The position numbers and the translations under genes were made by a program. The notes below the pieces were generated by a model. The model searched no databases. It saw only the letters and a program-made list of their open reading frames with translations, and was not told the origin of the DNA. Positions 25,556-34,151 of a DNA stretch of 64,000 nt are shown here, one piece after another. The number at the start of each line of letters is the position of its first letter. Positions within the stretch are counted from its first letter, which is position 1. This stretch comes from Desulfothermus sp964427155 (lineage in GTDB: Bacteria > Desulfobacterota > Desulfovibrionia > Desulfovibrionales > Desulfothermaceae). The DNA lies in contig CAYRSC010000024.1 in the NCBI GenBank assembly GCA_964427155.1, positions 248,001-312,000 of the forward strand. Reading direction: 5' to 3'.

Positions 25556-26839
25556 ATGAAAAAGAGAGTGCTTTTTATAGGAATATATCTCTTTATCTTT
25601 TGTTCCCCTGCCCTTTCCCTTACCCTTTCAGAAATACTCCCCCCCCTTCTAAACAAACATGAACTTATAAAGGCCGCAGAGGCTAGGCGTAACCAGGCCT
25701 ATCAGAGGATAAAACAGATAGTGGCAAATAAATATCCTCAACTAAACCTGAGCGTCCAGGGTGCAAGAGAATATATTAACTTTCCAGGGGACATTCCGCG
25801 CAGCATAAAGACCAAAAATATTGAGGCAGTAACCCTGGAACAGCTCATCTCAGACTTTGGCCTTACTGATGCCACATTCAGAGAGGCAAAGGCGGCGTAT
25901 GAACAGGCAAAGGCCCAGTTAGAGGCCATAAGACAACAGGTAATGTTTCAAGGGGCCCTTGCCTTTTTAAACCTCATAAAGACCAGGGAACAACTAAAAT
26001 ACGCCCTCAAGTCTGAAAAGAGGATAAAAGACCTCACTGGTATGGAGGAGATAATGCTCAAAAAAGGGGCAGGAGTAAGCTCCAATGTGCTTCAAGTAAA
26101 GGCAAGACTTGCAGGGGCCAGGGCCCTTCGGGTCCGAACAGAGGGAGAATATATCCTCGCCAAAAACAGATTTAAATCCATCTTTAAATACCTACCCACA
26201 GATGAAGAAATAGCTACATTCACACTTCCCAGAGATGTGGAAAAGAAGCTTCCCCCTAGTCTTAATGAGGCCATAGCATGGGCCCTTAAAAACAACCCCA
26301 AGATAAGGATGGGCAAATTTGCCCTACAGGCCGCAAGATATGCATATATGGCAAGAAAAAGGGTATTTTTCCCAAAATTATCCCTCTTTGGAAATCTGAT
26401 AAGGAGAGAAAATGATGATGGTATCACAGGGATAAGAAAGGATGCAGTCTTGGGTATAAAATTGGATTATAACATCTTTGCAGGGGGAAGGGACCTGGCC
26501 ACCAGAAATATGGCATATTCCTCTATGATAAGTACTCAAGAACAACTCCAAAACCTAAAAAATAAGGTAGAGGAAGAGGTGAGAAATGCATGGCAAAATC
26601 TCTTAACCTACAAGGCAAACTACAAACTATTACAAAACCAGGCTAATATTGTAAATGCCTTTCTAAAGTTGGCCATAAAAGAAAGAAAACTGGGAACCAG
26701 AACATTATTGGATGTATTATCTGGAGAACTTGAATATATAAATGCACAGAGTAATGCAGTTGCATCAAAAGTAGATACTATTGCTGCAACTTATAATTTA
26801 TATTATGCAATGGGGAAGTTTAATATTGAACTGTTTTAA
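25556..26839 (+). CDS. tolC: TolC-family outer-membrane efflux/secretion protein
   Basis: A 427-residue outer-membrane channel protein. Seen: a cleavable-type signal peptide (MKKRVLFIGIYLFIFCSPALS), then two internally similar halves rich in long helices, with the repeated pattern typical of the family (DFGLTDATFREAKAAYEQAKAQ in the first half; YNIFAGGRDLATRNMAYSS in the second). It would form the exit duct of the type I secretion system encoded just downstream. It is followed 17 bp later by the FecR-RTX substrate gene, so duct, substrate, ABC protein and fusion protein are in one operon. Confidence 0.92.
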   Translation: MKKRVLFIGIYLFIFCSPALSLTLSEILPPLLNKHELIKAAEARRNQAYQRIKQIVANKYPQLNLSVQGAREYINFPGDIPRSIKTKNIEAVTLEQLISDFGLTDATFREAKAAYEQAKAQLEAIRQQVMFQGALAFLNLIKTREQLKYALKSEKRIKDLTGMEEIMLKKGAGVSSNVLQVKARLAGARALRVRTEGEYILAKNRFKSIFKYLPTDEEIATFTLPRDVEKKLPPSLNEAIAWALKNNPKIRMGKFALQAARYAYMARKRVFFPKLSLFGNLIRRENDDGITGIRKDAVLGIKLDYNIFAGGRDLATRNMAYSSMISTQEQLQNLKNKVEEEVRNAWQNLLTYKANYKLLQNQANIVNAFLKLAIKERKLGTRTLLDVLSGELEYINAQSNAVASKVDTIAATYNLYYAMGKFNIELF

Positions 26840-26856
26840 ATAAAAGGAGAACTATT

Positions 26857-29800
26857 GTGAAATCAATAGCAAAAGTTGCAAGCATAAAAGGGGAAGCAAC
26901 TGTCTCTATAAATAATCATTCTGTTGAATTACATAAAGGTAGTGAGATACCTCTCCATGCAACTATTGTTACAAAAGGAGAGTCGCATGTAGAGATAAAA
27001 TTTGAAGACAACACTGTAGTTGCTATGGGTCCAAATAGTAAACTGGTGGTGGATGATTACATATATAACCCCACGAACAAAAATGCCTCCAATCTCCTCC
27101 TTGAAATGGGTAAAGGGATTTTTAGAACAGTTACAGGTAAGATAGCTGAACAGAATCCAGACAATTTTAAGCTGAAGTCTCCCCTGGCCACCATCGGGAT
27201 CAGGGGGACAGTGGTGCTAAGTGAGATAAGACCAGACGGTACTGAAAAGCATGGGTGTGAAGCCATAACCAAGGGACATGTGCTGGTTATAAGTGACCAC
27301 TTTGGAAATGTTCGTTTTATCACACAACCCCTTTCTCTGGTCTCCCTCTCAAAGAGCCATCCCCTGGGAGAGGTCCACAAGATAACCCCCCAGGAGTTAC
27401 ATTTCTTTGAAACAGCAGCGCCCATAACCTCGGTGGTGATCCCCTCTCCACATTATGGACCTGCTCATCCCCAGCAAAAGGGAGGAGAGCACCCACCTGC
27501 TGAACACGGGGAATCCAATGCAAAACAGGCCCCTCACAACACAGAGGCCAAGGAGCAGACACAGAAACACGTAGAGCATGCAAAGGAACAGGCAAAGCAG
27601 GCCACTGCCCATGAGACAGGGACAAAAGAGGCAAAGGAGGTCACTAAAACAGAAGAGCTAGTAAAACAGCCACATACCGTGGCCCATCCCACCACCCATA
27701 ATATACTCCACCCCTCTGAGACCTCTGCGCCTATACATCCCCCAGAAGCCACCACGCAGGTCCTACATCCCACTGAGGTATTTCCATCCACCACTACTAC
27801 CACAACCACCTCAACTACTACTTCTATCACAGTAGAGACCTCCACAGCTGAGACCTCCTCCACCTCTTCCTTAACCACTCAAACCACCACCCTCACCACC
27901 TCTGAAACCACGGACTACACCTATTACCAGACCCTGACGCAGGAGACCACCACTGAGACATATCATCCTACCATTTTTGGGACTGAGCACAATGACATCC
28001 TGAGGGGAGATGATGGAGACAATACCATATATGGAGAGGCGGGCAATGATATAATTCACGGAGAGGGAGGAAATGATCACCTTTATGGAGGTCTGGGATC
28101 AGATACCATATATGGGGAAGCAGGTCATGACATTATAGATGGAGGTCCAGAAACTGCAAAAACAGATATGGATATTGCATCCTACACAGATGCTCCCCAT
28201 GGAATACACGTGGAGGGAAGCTCCGTATTGGATGATGGTTATGGGGACACAGATGATTTGGCCCATATAGAGGGGATCCATGGTTCCAACTATGATGATA
28301 TAATAAAAGGGGTGGACACCTCAGACAATGACTGGTTTATCTATCAAGGAGAAAAGGGAAACGATGTCCTCATGGGCATGGAGCCAGATATATTTTTTCA
28401 CCAAGTGGCCTCCTATCGCTCCTCCCCTGAAGGGGTAGATGTGGACCTGGAAAAGGGGATAGCGCATGACGGCTTTGGCACCACAGACACCCTCCACAAT
28501 ATAAACACGGTGTTTGGCTCTGACTTTGATGATACCATCCGAGGCGCTCAGGACCATGACAACTTTCTAGAGGGTTTTAAGGGAAACGACATCCTGAGTG
28601 GGGGAAACCTGGAAAATCTCAATATGGCCATTTATTCAGATGCCCCAAGTCCCATAGAGGTAAATCTCCAAGACTTTGAGGGCACAGTAAAGGATGGGTA
28701 TGGAGGTCTGGATTATCTGGACCACATAAATGGCATAGAGGGCAGCCCGTGGGATGATGTCTTTCACCTCACTAACTCTCACAACTATGAGGGAACTGAC
28801 TATATAGATTATGTTATCTTTCCAGGAGCGGGCAATGACCACATTATAGCGGAGGACCCTGAGCTTACTGAGGCAGTGGTGATGTACTGGAATGGACCTA
28901 AAGGGGTAGATATAACCCTGGCAGAGCCAGGAACACCCACCACTGTTCACGACCCCTTTGGAGGGACAGACATTCTGGAGGGGATCCATGAAATTGGAGG
29001 AACTCAATATACGGATCACCTCACAGGTAACTCTATAGGCAATCTCTTTGTGGCCACCCCAGGGGACGATGTATATGATGGAAGGGGAGGAGAAGACGAG
29101 GTAGATTATTATGTACTTGGAGAATTTTTCCATTCAGGGATTGAGGCAACCCTCTATGATGCAGATGGAAAGGGACATGCACAATTAAATGGAGATGCAG
29201 CCAACGACCACTCCTTCACTCATACCCTCTACAACATAGAGGCCATATCAGGCACAGATTTTAGCGATATCCTCAAGGGAGACATATATGATGATGGCCA
29301 CAACATAGATGTACGCCTGGAAGGAAATGCAGGGAATGACTATCTATATGGAGGATATGGGAATGATCACCTATATGGAGAGGAAGGAAGTGATATTCTA
29401 GAAGGAGGTCCAGGGAACAACTTCATAGATGGGGGCATTAGCATATTATATCCGGGACAAAACCGTGAGCTGGACATGGTGAGCTTTGAGCATGCCCCTC
29501 ATCCTGTGGATATTCAACTTCCAGAGGCTGGAGAAAGCGCCGAGATAAGCAATCCATATGGGGGGATAGATACCATTGAAAACGTGGAAGGGGTCATAGG
29601 TACCCAATTTAATGACCATATAGTAGGATCAGAGACCTTTAACGTCCTGGAAGGGGGTAAGGGTGATGACTATATAGACGGAGGAGGTGGGCAAGATATT
29701 ATAAGTTTTCTTCACGCCAATGGTCCAGTAGATGTCACCCTCCCTGCATCGGATCAAGAGGCCCACATAACCACCGTAGATGGGACAGACACCATTATCC

Positions 29801-31074
29801 ACATTGAAGGGATATGGGGCTCCAACTATGATGATGTACTTACAGGGAACTCAGAAGACAATATCCTAGATGGAAAGGGGGGAAATGACCACATATACGG
29901 AGGAGGAGGTAGGGATATAATCCTGGCCAGTCCAGGAAACGATGTAATAGATGGAGGCACCACTGTCTCAGAGGGGTCTCTGTCTCTACCTAGCTGGGAG
30001 GGGGATATCCTCTCCTATGAAAACTCCCCCTCGGGTATCCATGCCAGTATTGCAGAGGGGACTGCCACAGGATGGGGGGACTATGTGGACCACTTCTCAA
30101 ACATTGAAGGGATAGTGGGCAGTAGTTTTAACGACCACCTAGAGGTAGGAGATGTGGCATCCTCCTCCACCTCTGATACAGGAGAAGACCTTCACTGGTT
30201 CCTCTTTGGGGGAGATGGTAATGACACACTCATAGGCTCTGATTCAAACGACCTGTTAGTGGGGGGAAATGGAGACGACTACATAGATGGAAAGGGAGGA
30301 GATGATTTTCTATTGGGAGAGACAGGCAACAACGTAATAAATGGAGGAGATGGTATAGATACCCTCACCTATTGGGACTGGGTGGATACACTCTTTTCTG
30401 AGGAGAATTACCATATTGAAGTCCATCTGGACGTCCCAGCAGGGGAACAGAACGTAATCCATGGGGAGTATGTGGATCATGTAAGTAATATAGAGATATT
30501 TGATGGCTCTCCCTATAATGATTATTTCTATGGAGATAGTACGGATAACACCTTTATAGGGGAGGAGGGTACAGACCACCTCTATGGGAGTGGAGGAAAT
30601 GACTTACTGATTGGAGGAAAAGGGGAAGATATACTCTCCGGTGGAGAGGGGAGTGATAGGTTTGTATATGGGGGAGGAGATGGAGGTCCAAATGAGATGA
30701 TAACAGACTTTCAGGCGGTTGATGCCCAGCACAATCCTGTGGATCACATAGTCCTTCTTACAGATGCCTACTGGAGTTCCAGTCCAAACAATATAGAGTT
30801 CTCCTACACTGGGACCCTTCATGAAAGTGACTTTGCCACGGCCTCTGGTCATGGAGAATACAATGGAAGTGCTGGGGACGATGCCGCCAGTGAGATCGTA
30901 TATTATCACGATCTATCCACTGATACATATTATCTCATATATGATCCAGATGGGAACAACCCCAGTGGGGCATATCAGGTCCTGGCAAATTTTGGACATA
31001 CAGATGTGGGACTTACCCATGAAAATATAGTAATTCAGACCACAGAGAATATAACAGAACTACATCACATCTAA
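26857..31074 (+). CDS. Giant FecR-RTX secreted calcium-binding protein
   Basis: A 1405-residue protein, very probably the substrate of the adjacent type I secretion system. It has no signal peptide. Regions: an N-terminal FecR domain (about 1-185), including LKSPLATIGIRGTVV; an Ala/Glu/Lys/His-rich linker (about 200-290); a threonine-rich linker (about 300-370); a long RTX region (about 370-1280) with many GGxGxDxxx calcium-binding nonapeptides; and an acidic C-terminal segment resembling type I secretion signal regions. Within the RTX region a larger unit (SY..AP.GV.V.L, DG.G..D.L..IE.I.GS..DD) recurs nine times. It is probably a surface adhesin or calcium-dependent matrix protein; no enzymatic domain is seen. 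The GTG start has AGGAGA 6 bp upstream. Confidence 0.88.
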   Translation: MKSIAKVASIKGEATVSINNHSVELHKGSEIPLHATIVTKGESHVEIKFEDNTVVAMGPNSKLVVDDYIYNPTNKNASNLLLEMGKGIFRTVTGKIAEQNPDNFKLKSPLATIGIRGTVVLSEIRPDGTEKHGCEAITKGHVLVISDHFGNVRFITQPLSLVSLSKSHPLGEVHKITPQELHFFETAAPITSVVIPSPHYGPAHPQQKGGEHPPAEHGESNAKQAPHNTEAKEQTQKHVEHAKEQAKQATAHETGTKEAKEVTKTEELVKQPHTVAHPTTHNILHPSETSAPIHPPEATTQVLHPTEVFPSTTTTTTTSTTTSITVETSTAETSSTSSLTTQTTTLTTSETTDYTYYQTLTQETTTETYHPTIFGTEHNDILRGDDGDNTIYGEAGNDIIHGEGGNDHLYGGLGSDTIYGEAGHDIIDGGPETAKTDMDIASYTDAPHGIHVEGSSVLDDGYGDTDDLAHIEGIHGSNYDDIIKGVDTSDNDWFIYQGEKGNDVLMGMEPDIFFHQVASYRSSPEGVDVDLEKGIAHDGFGTTDTLHNINTVFGSDFDDTIRGAQDHDNFLEGFKGNDILSGGNLENLNMAIYSDAPSPIEVNLQDFEGTVKDGYGGLDYLDHINGIEGSPWDDVFHLTNSHNYEGTDYIDYVIFPGAGNDHIIAEDPELTEAVVMYWNGPKGVDITLAEPGTPTTVHDPFGGTDILEGIHEIGGTQYTDHLTGNSIGNLFVATPGDDVYDGRGGEDEVDYYVLGEFFHSGIEATLYDADGKGHAQLNGDAANDHSFTHTLYNIEAISGTDFSDILKGDIYDDGHNIDVRLEGNAGNDYLYGGYGNDHLYGEEGSDILEGGPGNNFIDGGISILYPGQNRELDMVSFEHAPHPVDIQLPEAGESAEISNPYGGIDTIENVEGVIGTQFNDHIVGSETFNVLEGGKGDDYIDGGGGQDIISFLHANGPVDVTLPASDQEAHITTVDGTDTIIHIEGIWGSNYDDVLTGNSEDNILDGKGGNDHIYGGGGRDIILASPGNDVIDGGTTVSEGSLSLPSWEGDILSYENSPSGIHASIAEGTATGWGDYVDHFSNIEGIVGSSFNDHLEVGDVASSSTSDTGEDLHWFLFGGDGNDTLIGSDSNDLLVGGNGDDYIDGKGGDDFLLGETGNNVINGGDGIDTLTYWDWVDTLFSEENYHIEVHLDVPAGEQNVIHGEYVDHVSNIEIFDGSPYNDYFYGDSTDNTFIGEEGTDHLYGSGGNDLLIGGKGEDILSGGEGSDRFVYGGGDGGPNEMITDFQAVDAQHNPVDHIVLLTDAYWSSSPNNIEFSYTGTLHESDFATASGHGEYNGSAGDDAASEIVYYHDLSTDTYYLIYDPDGNNPSGAYQVLANFGHTDVGLTHENIVIQTTENITELHHI
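27970..30700 (+). repeat. RTX repeat region with nine longer internal units
   Basis: The coding repeats hold RTX nonapeptides in clusters (for example GNDHLYGGLGSDTIYGE near 28060). The clusters alternate with nine diverged copies of a unit of about 70-125 residues. The unit repeats are conserved at protein level but well diverged in DNA, so they look old rather than recently amplified. Confidence 0.8.
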
Positions 31075-31075
31075 G

Positions 31076-32767
31076 ATGTTAGACTACAGAAAAGGACTAA
31101 ACCCCCTTTTACCTCTCATAAGGTCCCCTCTTATATTTGTAGAGATGCTGGTGGCCTCCTTTGCTATAGCACTGCTGGGTCTTGCATCTCCCATATTTTC
31201 CATGCAGGTCCTCAACAGATACATCAGTCACGGCTTTGATGGCACCCTGATCACCCTTACCATTGGGGTATTTATTGCCCTTATATTTCTCATGCTAATC
31301 CGGATTGTACGCAATCAGATCCTCAGCGCCATAAGCCTTAACACAAGGAAACAGGCCCATGAAGATTTTCTCTCCTCCCTTATGCATGCATCCCTTCTAA
31401 CCTCATATCTCCATGGGAGTGAGGCATGGCAAAAAAATATGCACCACCAGAACATCCTGGAAAGGATATTTCTTCCCTCCTCCATGGCCACCTATCTGGA
31501 TGCACCCTTTTGTTTCTTATATGTGGGATTTATATTTCTCATCAATAAGGTACTGGGGTGGGTAACCATTGGAGTCGTTGTGCTCTACGTGGGAGGCGTT
31601 GAGATAATAAACAGATTTTATATACAGGAAAATACAAGACTAACCAGCATACAGCAGGGATTAAGGAGTAATGTCCTATCCCTGTTCTCATTCCTGGAAG
31701 AGCTAAAGCAAAGACCCACTAGGGAATTTGTAAGGGGTATTATTCAACCCCTATTTGAATCCACCCAGCGTCTTCTCTCTAAGGTCCTCTTTTACGGGGA
31801 ACTCTCTGGCTCCCATCAGCGCACAGTGGGCATGCTCCTGAATATCCTCATATATGCCTTTGGGGGGGTGGAGACAGTGGAGGGGAGGCTCACCATTGGA
31901 GGACTTATTGGGGCAAGTATTCTCTCCTCCAGGGCCTTTGGGGGGATTACCTCCTTCTTCTTATTAAAGAGGTCAATCAGGGAATCCAAAAGATACGGAA
32001 AGGAATTTTATGAGTTCATAGAGGATATTAAAGAGGAATCCCCATCCCATATTGTAATTCCCAGGGAATTTCGCGGAGAAATAAGACTCTCTAATGTATC
32101 TTTTTCTTATCCTGGCTCTATAAACCCCGTATTTGAACAACTCAACATGGCCTTGGAGCCTGGTGCTTCAATGGCAATAATTGGCTTTAATGGGTGCGGT
32201 AAAACCACTTTCATAAGATTGCTGTGTAAACTTCTGTTTCCCACCAAGGGTTATATACTCATTGATAATAACAACCTCTCCCACATAGACACCTCCTGGT
32301 GGATGCAACAGATAATATATGTTCCCCAGGAGCCTTGCTTCCTTCCCCTTAGCATAAGAGAAAATATACTCCTTGGAAGGGATATAGGGGAAGAAAGACT
32401 GGAAGAGATACTCATCCTCTCTGACTTGATGGGATTTATAAAATTTTCTCCTAAGGGACTTGATACCACCCTCACCAGCGGAGGAAGACACCTCTCTGTT
32501 GGGATTCGCAAGAGGATTGCATTTGCCAGGGCACTGGTAAGTGATGGCCAGATAGTTATAATGGATGAACCCACTACCCATCTGGATATAACAGGTAAAA
32601 AGAAGTTATATCACCTATTAAATAGGCTAAAGAAGGATGGAAAGACCATAATAATCGCAACAGACGATGTGGCCATCTTAAGAGGCAGTGAGTTTATCCT
32701 GAATCTGGGGAAAAAACCCTCTCCAATATTTACGCCAAACAAAAAGAATATCTCTCACCTTCATTAA
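31076..32767 (+). CDS. Type I secretion ABC transporter (HlyB/PrtD-like) with atypical nucleotide-binding motifs
   Basis: A 563-residue fusion of six membrane helices (about 20-300) and an ATPase domain (about 335-540), without an N-terminal C39 peptidase. Walker A (GFNGCGKT, 370-377), the Q-loop (Q418) and Walker B with catalytic Glu (MDEP) are intact. The signature is LSVGI (473-477) instead of LSGGQ, and the H-loop reads IIATDD (T529) where a histidine is expected. Both departures could lower ATP turnover. It starts 1 bp after the RTX stop codon, so translation is coupled, and it should export that protein together with the HlyD and TolC partners. Confidence 0.88.
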   Translation: MLDYRKGLNPLLPLIRSPLIFVEMLVASFAIALLGLASPIFSMQVLNRYISHGFDGTLITLTIGVFIALIFLMLIRIVRNQILSAISLNTRKQAHEDFLSSLMHASLLTSYLHGSEAWQKNMHHQNILERIFLPSSMATYLDAPFCFLYVGFIFLINKVLGWVTIGVVVLYVGGVEIINRFYIQENTRLTSIQQGLRSNVLSLFSFLEELKQRPTREFVRGIIQPLFESTQRLLSKVLFYGELSGSHQRTVGMLLNILIYAFGGVETVEGRLTIGGLIGASILSSRAFGGITSFFLLKRSIRESKRYGKEFYEFIEDIKEESPSHIVIPREFRGEIRLSNVSFSYPGSINPVFEQLNMALEPGASMAIIGFNGCGKTTFIRLLCKLLFPTKGYILIDNNNLSHIDTSWWMQQIIYVPQEPCFLPLSIRENILLGRDIGEERLEEILILSDLMGFIKFSPKGLDTTLTSGGRHLSVGIRKRIAFARALVSDGQIVIMDEPTTHLDITGKKKLYHLLNRLKKDGKTIIIATDDVAILRGSEFILNLGKKPSPIFTPNKKNISHLH

Positions 32768-32777
32768 GGCGTGGGTT

Positions 32778-34067
32778 ATGGAAGAAAAACAAAAGCCTAT
32801 CCCCCACATATCCTGGTATCACCATCTTCTCCTCTTTGTACTGGTCCTTATGGTCTTGAGTTTTGTAGTATGGGCCAGGGTATGTAAGATAGACATTGTA
32901 AGCCTTGCCCGTGGAAAGGTGGTACCTGCCTCCAGGGTCAAAAAAGTGCAACACCTGGAGGGGGGAATAGTGAGAAAAATACTTGTTAAGGAGGGAGAAA
33001 AGATCCATAGAGGAGAAAAACTCATTGTGCTGGAAGAGGTGCAAAGCAAGACCAATATCAATGAACTCAACATAGAGATGGCATCCCTCCAGGTGGAAAT
33101 AGCCCGACTTAAGGCGGAGATACAAGACTTTCGTACCCCTGAATTTTCTCCTTTTCTCAAAGAACACTATCCTGAATTTGTGAGACATTCTATGGAGATA
33201 TTCAATATCCGAAGGGAAAAATTTCTAAATGAAGTGGCAGGGGCAAAGCAGGCTGTGGTGGAAAAGGAACAAGAGATAAAAGAAATAAGGGCAAGGCTAA
33301 ATAAGAATATCACAGACCTCTCTCTGTTAAAAAAACAGGTAAAGATAAGTTCAGAACTTCTAAAGAGCAAGCTCACCAGTGAATATAAGCACCTAAACCT
33401 GTTGAGACAGGAGACAAAACTCCAGGGAGAGATAAGGGCCTTAAAGGCCGCCCTTATAAGATCAAAGGCCGCCCTTAAGAGGAGCCTGGAAGAGGTAAAC
33501 CGAATATATTATCAACACAAACAAATGGCTCTTACAGAACTGAAAAATGCCCTTAAGAGACTGGAAGAACTTAAGGAGAGAAAAAAGAGATTCACAGACA
33601 CATATAAGAGGACCATTATTCGCTCCCCTGTCAATGGAGTGGTAAAGAGGATATATATAACCACAGAGGGGGAAGTGATCCAGCCAGGAGAGACCCTTCT
33701 GGAGATAGTACCATCTCAGGACCGCTTAATAATAGAGGCCTATCTTCCAATGAAGGACATAATATATGTAAAGCCAGGGCAAGATGCCATGATAAAGTTG
33801 TCCTCACGGGATGCCAGAAGATTTGGCTATATAAAAGGAAAGGTGATCTCCATAAGCCCAGATGCATTCCAGACAGAAAATGGGCAGACCTTTTATATAG
33901 CAAGGGTGGAGACCAAAAAGACATACTTTGAGTGGGAAGGACACAGGTATTACCTGTTCCCTGGCATGATACTGCTGGTCTATATAAGGACAGGAAAACG
34001 CTCCCTCCTTGAATACCTCCTGGATCCCTACATGGAAAAAATAGCTCACGCCTTTTCTGAAAGATAG
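32778..34067 (+). CDS. HlyD-family type I secretion membrane fusion protein
   Basis: A 429-residue periplasmic adaptor. Seen: a short cytoplasmic head, one membrane helix (about 15-36), a lipoyl-type half motif (GKVVPASRVKKVQHLEGGIV), a long coiled coil (about 90-270), the second lipoyl half (TIIRSPVNGVVKRIYITTEG) and a C-terminal beta-barrel region. It bridges the ABC transporter and TolC. It starts 10 bp after the ABC gene and ends the secretion operon. No terminator hairpin is seen after it. Confidence 0.92.
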   Translation: MEEKQKPIPHISWYHHLLLFVLVLMVLSFVVWARVCKIDIVSLARGKVVPASRVKKVQHLEGGIVRKILVKEGEKIHRGEKLIVLEEVQSKTNINELNIEMASLQVEIARLKAEIQDFRTPEFSPFLKEHYPEFVRHSMEIFNIRREKFLNEVAGAKQAVVEKEQEIKEIRARLNKNITDLSLLKKQVKISSELLKSKLTSEYKHLNLLRQETKLQGEIRALKAALIRSKAALKRSLEEVNRIYYQHKQMALTELKNALKRLEELKERKKRFTDTYKRTIIRSPVNGVVKRIYITTEGEVIQPGETLLEIVPSQDRLIIEAYLPMKDIIYVKPGQDAMIKLSSRDARRFGYIKGKVISISPDAFQTENGQTFYIARVETKKTYFEWEGHRYYLFPGMILLVYIRTGKRSLLEYLLDPYMEKIAHAFSER

Positions 34068-34070
34068 ATA

Positions 34071-34099
34071 TTGTCAATAAAATTTTTTTTGTGCATACT
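34071..34099 (+). promoter_or_regulatory. Candidate sigma-70 promoter of the chemoreceptor gene
   Basis: TTGTCA (34071-34076), a 17-bp spacer containing eight T, and CATACT (34094-34099), 52 bp upstream of the chemoreceptor ATG. It would let the receptor be expressed apart from the secretion operon. Confidence 0.45.
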
Positions 34100-34151
34100 T
34101 CAAAAAACGTTTTTCTACGGTCACTAACAATCAAAAAATAGGAGGAGTCTA

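Noticed and set aside
27408..27425. ETAAPITS in the RTX protein as a LapG-type cleavage site
   Set aside because: It only loosely resembles the TAAG/PAAG consensus, and no LapG or LapD gene is in the window.
27534..27878. Valine-rich open frame opposite the threonine-rich linker of the RTX protein
   Set aside because: It is the antisense image of the repeated ACC/ACT threonine codons and has no independent coding signs.
27970..30700. Repeats considered as CRISPR or tandem DNA repeats
   Set aside because: The repetition is at protein level (RTX motifs) with diverged DNA; there are no regular identical repeats with spacers.
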